DNA from: Bacillus piscicola
GTDB lineage: Bacteria > Bacillota > Bacilli > Bacillales > Marinococcaceae
Direction: 5' to 3'
Assembly (NCBI RefSeq): GCF_022458745.1
Contig: NZ_JAJJJF010000014.1
Location: 1-52,218, forward strand
DNA length: 52,218 bases
In this document: positions 49,806 through 52,218 of the stretch, one piece after another
Numbering within the stretch: position 1 is the first letter of the stretch
How the letters are laid out: the number at the start of each line of letters is the position of its first letter
The notes under the pieces: generated by a model
Seen by the model: the letters and a program-made list of their open reading frames with translations, nothing else
What the model was told of the DNA's origin: nothing
Databases searched by the model: none
Made by a program: the position numbers and the translations under genes

Positions 49806-51265
49806 TCATTTTCATCCTTGTTTATTATATTAAGATACCAATCACCATATTTGTTCATTTCTCCGCCTTGAATGCGTCCCCCTTTAGCCAGCCATTCTAC
49901 CAGAAAATCATAGCGCTCTCCCATGATTTTTTCTCCTTTTAAAAACAAAGGAATCCCTGGTGGATAAGGGATGATGTCCGTACCAGCTGTAAGGTTTTTC
50001 GCGTTCATTAAAGGAACCTGCTGTTGTTTCACGTGAAACATCTCATCTGCCCAGTCTTTTTCTGCTTCGTGAAGAAAAAAAGACGTCGGCATTGTCATTG
50101 AATCAAACTCTTTTTTTGGGGTTTCTGTCATCATCCGATTCACAGACTTTCTTATTTTAGTATACGTTCCTTCCTGTTCTGTATCTAGTACCAATGGAAA
50201 TATAAACAGGACATGTTTGGAGTCCGCTAGCTCCGGATATATATTCTCTTCTTCCAAATAATGCTGTAAAGTCCAGCCACTGTAGCCCGTGGGAGCTTGG
50301 ACAATACATTTTAACGGGTCCTCGTAAATCCCATCAGGAGGAGAAACAACGGTTAATCCCGTGGCACTTTTCATGTTTGACTTCATCGCTAAGAAATGCC
50401 TCGCTAATAACTCCTGATCAAATTGTTGCACTGTATGTACATAGTGGCGGGCAATATCTAAAGAAGCAAGAATAGGGTAGGACGGACTACTTGATTGAAC
50501 GATTGCAGCTGCATCCTTTAATGCCTGCAGGGAAACGGACCCTGTTTTTCCCAGATGTAAGAACGCACCCATCGTCAAAGCAGGCAATGTTTTATGAGCA
50601 GAATGCACCACCACGTCTGCTCCTTGTTCAAGCGCGGATGGTGGAAAGACTGAGCTTGCTGGAAAGTGAGCACCGTGAGCCTCATCGACCAGCACTTTTG
50701 CTCCTCGTTTATGTGCGGTATGGATGATTTCTGATAGACTCTGTGTCCATCCGTAATAGGACGGTGACGTGATAATGAGCCCTTTTGCTTGAGGATACTG
50801 GACAAAAGCTTGCTCTACCATGCTCTCTGTGACACCTAGAGAAAGTTGTGTCTTGTTGTCGTACTTAGGGAAAATAAAAACAGGCCGCAATCCCGCCAGC
50901 CGCAGCCCGTTTATGATTGACTTATGGGAATCACGTTGTACAAGCACGGTATCTCCTTGCCGAAAAGAAGCCAATATCATGGTCAAATTCCCGGCTGTTG
51001 AGCCGCCGACCAAAAACAAAGTATCCTTTGCACCGTAAACAGCAGCGGCCAACTTTTGAGCACAAGCAATGACTCCATCTGGTGCGTGTAAATCGTCTAA
51101 ACCTGTTAGCTCAGTTTGATCAAATGGAAGAACCGACGAAAAAAGTGCTTGTCCATGGGCAGGCATCACCCTCCCATTTTTATGACCTGGAACGTGCATC
51201 GATGTCGGGTTCTTCCGATCATGTTTCTGAAGCGCTTCTACTATAGGTAATAATTCTTGATCCAT
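49802..51265 (-). CDS. yaaO: Orn/Lys/Arg decarboxylase family protein (YaaO type)
   Basis: PLP fold-type I decarboxylase. Signature: [17 protein letters not shown] at the N-end, [31 protein letters not shown], and [20 protein letters not shown] (PLP lysine about 225). The substrate (arginine, lysine or ornithine) is unclear. I use the ATG at 51265, six bases after AGAGGG; a near ATG lies two codons up. 487 aa. It is the first gene before tmk. Confidence 0.87.
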   Translation of the reverse strand: MDQELLPIVEALQKHDRKNPTSMHVPGHKNGRVMPAHGQALFSSVLPFDQTELTGLDDLHAPDGVIACAQKLAAAVYGAKDTLFLVGGSTAGNLTMILASFRQGDTVLVQRDSHKSIINGLRLAGLRPVFIFPKYDNKTQLSLGVTESMVEQAFVQYPQAKGLIITSPSYYGWTQSLSEIIHTAHKRGAKVLVDEAHGAHFPASSVFPPSALEQGADVVVHSAHKTLPALTMGAFLHLGKTGSVSLQALKDAAAIVQSSSPSYPILASLDIARHYVHTVQQFDQELLARHFLAMKSNMKSATGLTVVSPPDGIYEDPLKCIVQAPTGYSGWTLQHYLEEENIYPELADSKHVLFIFPLVLDTEQEGTYTKIRKSVNRMMTETPKKEFDSMTMPTSFFLHEAEKDWADEMFHVKQQQVPLMNAKNLTAGTDIIPYPPGIPLFLKGEKIMGERYDFLVEWLAKGGRIQGGEMNKYGDWYLNIINKDENE

Positions 51266-51415
51266 TTTCATCCCTCTACCTGCATTTTTCACTATTCTTC
51301 ACCACATCATCAACATGAAGAGATTGAACTGTTCATAGATGTCTTGCTAGCATATTTTGAGAAGCCGACTCAGACTGCATTTGCTTAGCTGCAAATAGTG
51401 ATAAAGATGATTATA

Positions 51416-51622
51416 TTAAGATAGTAAAGTAGAAGCTTTTAGTTTTCTTAATTTAATAATATGCTCCTTGTACGTCGGATCTTCCGGGGGAAGATTTACA
51501 AGTTTTTGCTCGCAATCCCTACATAAAAAGTTGTCTATAATATGAATACCCCGCTGCTTTTCCTCTTCACAAAGAACGCACGTCTCTACCCACTTCTTTT
51601 CGTTTACACCAAAACCCAACAT
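51416..51622 (-). CDS. csfB: CsfB (Gin), SigG inhibitor
   Basis: Zinc-binding anti-sigma factor that keeps SigG (and SigE in the forespore) off. CxxC pairs: TCVLCEEEKQRGIH (about 14-27) and FLCRDCEQKL (about 32-41). 68 aa. I use the ATG at 51622 after AGGAGG; a GTG two codons up touches the ribosome site. It is next to the 5S rRNA, as in B. subtilis; xpaC and yaaN are absent from the gap to yaaO. Confidence 0.93.
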   Translation of the reverse strand: MLGFGVNEKKWVETCVLCEEEKQRGIHIIDNFLCRDCEQKLVNLPPEDPTYKEHIIKLRKLKASTLLS

Positions 51623-51731
51623 GCCCACCTCCTATGAAACTAGTTTCGCCTAAAATAAAAATTTTATTCTATTTAGAGGAAGGTTCTATATTTCCAGGTT
51701 ATGCGTGATCAGTAAAAAGTGTGTAGAGCAC

Positions 51732-51760
51732 TAATTTATGCTTTCATTGCTGTGTTATGC
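51732..51760 (-). promoter_or_regulatory. weak SigF/SigG-type candidate promoter for csfB
   Basis: Minus strand GCATA (51756-51760), 14 bases, GCATAAATTA (51732-51741). Resembles GYWTA-N15-GGNRANANTW with two mismatches. csfB is SigF/SigG-dependent elsewhere. Confidence 0.25.
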
Positions 51761-51947
51761 AATCAATTGCTTATGATTAAAACAGGTGCAGACAGCAGAA
51801 AATGTTCTATTATCATTCTATGCACACCTATTCATTTATAGCAATGAAATAATTCCAATATGTTTTTAATGTCTTATAGAACGAGTTAATTTCATAATTC
51901 GCATTCAGTTATTAAAATCCGAACAACTTGCACATAGTATTAGATAG

Positions 51948-52025
51948 GTTGATTTCCACTGTGGGCAGGCGCTCTTCCCGGGACAATGCCTTCTTAGCTT
52001 GCTTGACCTGTAGCGGGTCTGCGTG
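51948..52025. repeat. GC-rich intergenic repeat, copy D (3'-truncated)
   Basis: It begins GTTGATTTCCACTG and continues GCGCTCTTCCCGGGACAATGC and TAGCGGGTCTGCG. This follows the order of the element at 20029-20222, with the right half eroded. The GTTGATT end is the same as in the 42-bp copy at 33029. The rest of the 51623-52125 spacer shows no gene. Confidence 0.5.
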
Positions 52026-52059
52026 GTATTCGAAAATACAGGATCCCCCTAGAATCGAG

Positions 52060-52096
52060 GAAAGAAAACGGTCACGTAACAGATGCTTACGTGACC
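52060..52096 (-). terminator. second rrn terminator
   Basis: GGTCACGTAA (52070-52079) and TTACGTGACC (52087-52096) are perfect 10-base arms. On the minus strand GTTTTCTTT follows. It is downstream of the first terminator, as a back-up. Confidence 0.75.
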
Positions 52097-52125
52097 AACG
52101 AATTCTGAGTCTTTATGAATAAGTA

Positions 52126-52163
52126 TATAAAAAGGAGCCGCCAGAATATTTTCTGACAACTCC
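52126..52163 (-). terminator. first rrn terminator after 5S
   Basis: Minus strand GGAGTTGTCAGAA, loop AATA, TTCTGGCGGCTCC with G-U pairs, then TTTTTATA. It is 10 bases past the 5S 3' end; the plus strand also has a T6 run. Confidence 0.9.
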
Positions 52164-52172
52164 TTTTTTGCT

Positions 52173-52218
52173 TGCCTGGCAACGTCCTACTTTCACAAAG
52201 GGCTGCCCCTTCATTATC
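52173..52218 (-). rRNA. 5S ribosomal RNA, 3' end, cut by the window edge
   Basis: The minus strand ends GAAAGTAGGACGTTGCCAGGCA, the conserved 3' helix of Firmicutes 5S rRNA. Only 46 of about 116 bases are inside the window. The rest of the rRNA operon is to the right. Confidence 0.95.

Overview
The window is a block of core chromosome from an endospore-forming member of the Bacillaceae (Firmicutes). The evidence is gene content and order. From right to left it carries csfB, a yaaO-type decarboxylase, tmk, darA, holB, ricT, yabA, trmN6, yazA, rsmI, abrB, metS, tatD, rnmV, ksgA, yabG, veg, sspF, ispE, purR, ridA, spoVG, glmU, prs, ctc, pth, fin, mfd, spoVT, yabM, yabN, rqcP, yabP, yabQ, divIC, yabR, tRNA-Met, spoIIE, yabS, yabT, tilS, hpt, ftsH, coaX, hslO, cysK, pabB, pabA, pabC, folP, folB, folK, dusB and lysS. 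This is the order of the origin-proximal region of Bacillus subtilis. Almost everything is on the minus strand; only abrB is on the plus strand. I cannot name the species. Gene order and moderate GC suggest a relative of the Bacillus/Halobacillus/Alkalihalobacillus group.

Both edges are ribosomal RNA operons on the minus strand. The right edge is the 3' end of a 5S rRNA followed by two terminators. The left edge has a tandem pair of strong promoters (17-bp spacers) reading out of the window, which look like rrn P1 and P2. This matches the rrnA and rrnJ positions of B. subtilis. Between lysS and the left promoters lies a small scar: a frameshifted N-terminal fragment of a transposase and a GC-rich repeat.

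Layout: 1-716, rrn promoters, transposase remnant, repeat and lysS terminator. 717-8050, lysS, dusB, and the folate/p-aminobenzoate genes pabB-pabA-pabC-folP-folB-folK. 8147-11005, cysK, hslO and coaX. 11015-19505, ftsH, hpt, tilS, the sporulation genes yabT and yabS, and spoIIE. 19757-20317, tRNA-Met and a repeat. 20347-26270, yabR, divIC, yabQ, yabP, rqcP, yabN, yabM and spoVT. 26500-33119, mfd, fin, pth, ctc and prs. 33141-37300, glmU, spoVG, ridA, purR and ispE. 37484-40672, sspF, veg, yabG, ksgA and rnmV. 40735-44204, tatD and metS with its T-box leader. 44205-44498, abrB. 44590-51622, rsmI, yazA, trmN6, yabA, ricT, holB, darA, tmk, the decarboxylase and csfB. 51623-52218, repeat, terminators and 5S rRNA.

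Functionally the block mixes translation (lysS, metS, tilS, dusB, rsmI, trmN6, ksgA, rnmV, pth, rqcP, ctc), DNA replication and repair (holB, tmk, yabA, mfd), one-carbon, sulfur and nucleotide metabolism, cell division (divIC), and sporulation regulators and proteins (spoIIE, yabS, yabT, yabP, yabQ, spoVT, fin, spoVG, sspF, yabG, csfB, abrB). Many regulatory sites can be read directly: a 21-bp-spaced Spo0A-type promoter before spoIIE, paired Spo0A boxes before abrB, a SigH promoter before spoVG, tandem veg promoters, and a methionine T-box before metS. I see no wholly new system. The most surprising protein observation is that CoaX (type III pantothenate kinase) has lost two motif aspartates and a nucleotide-motif glycine, so it may not be an active kinase.
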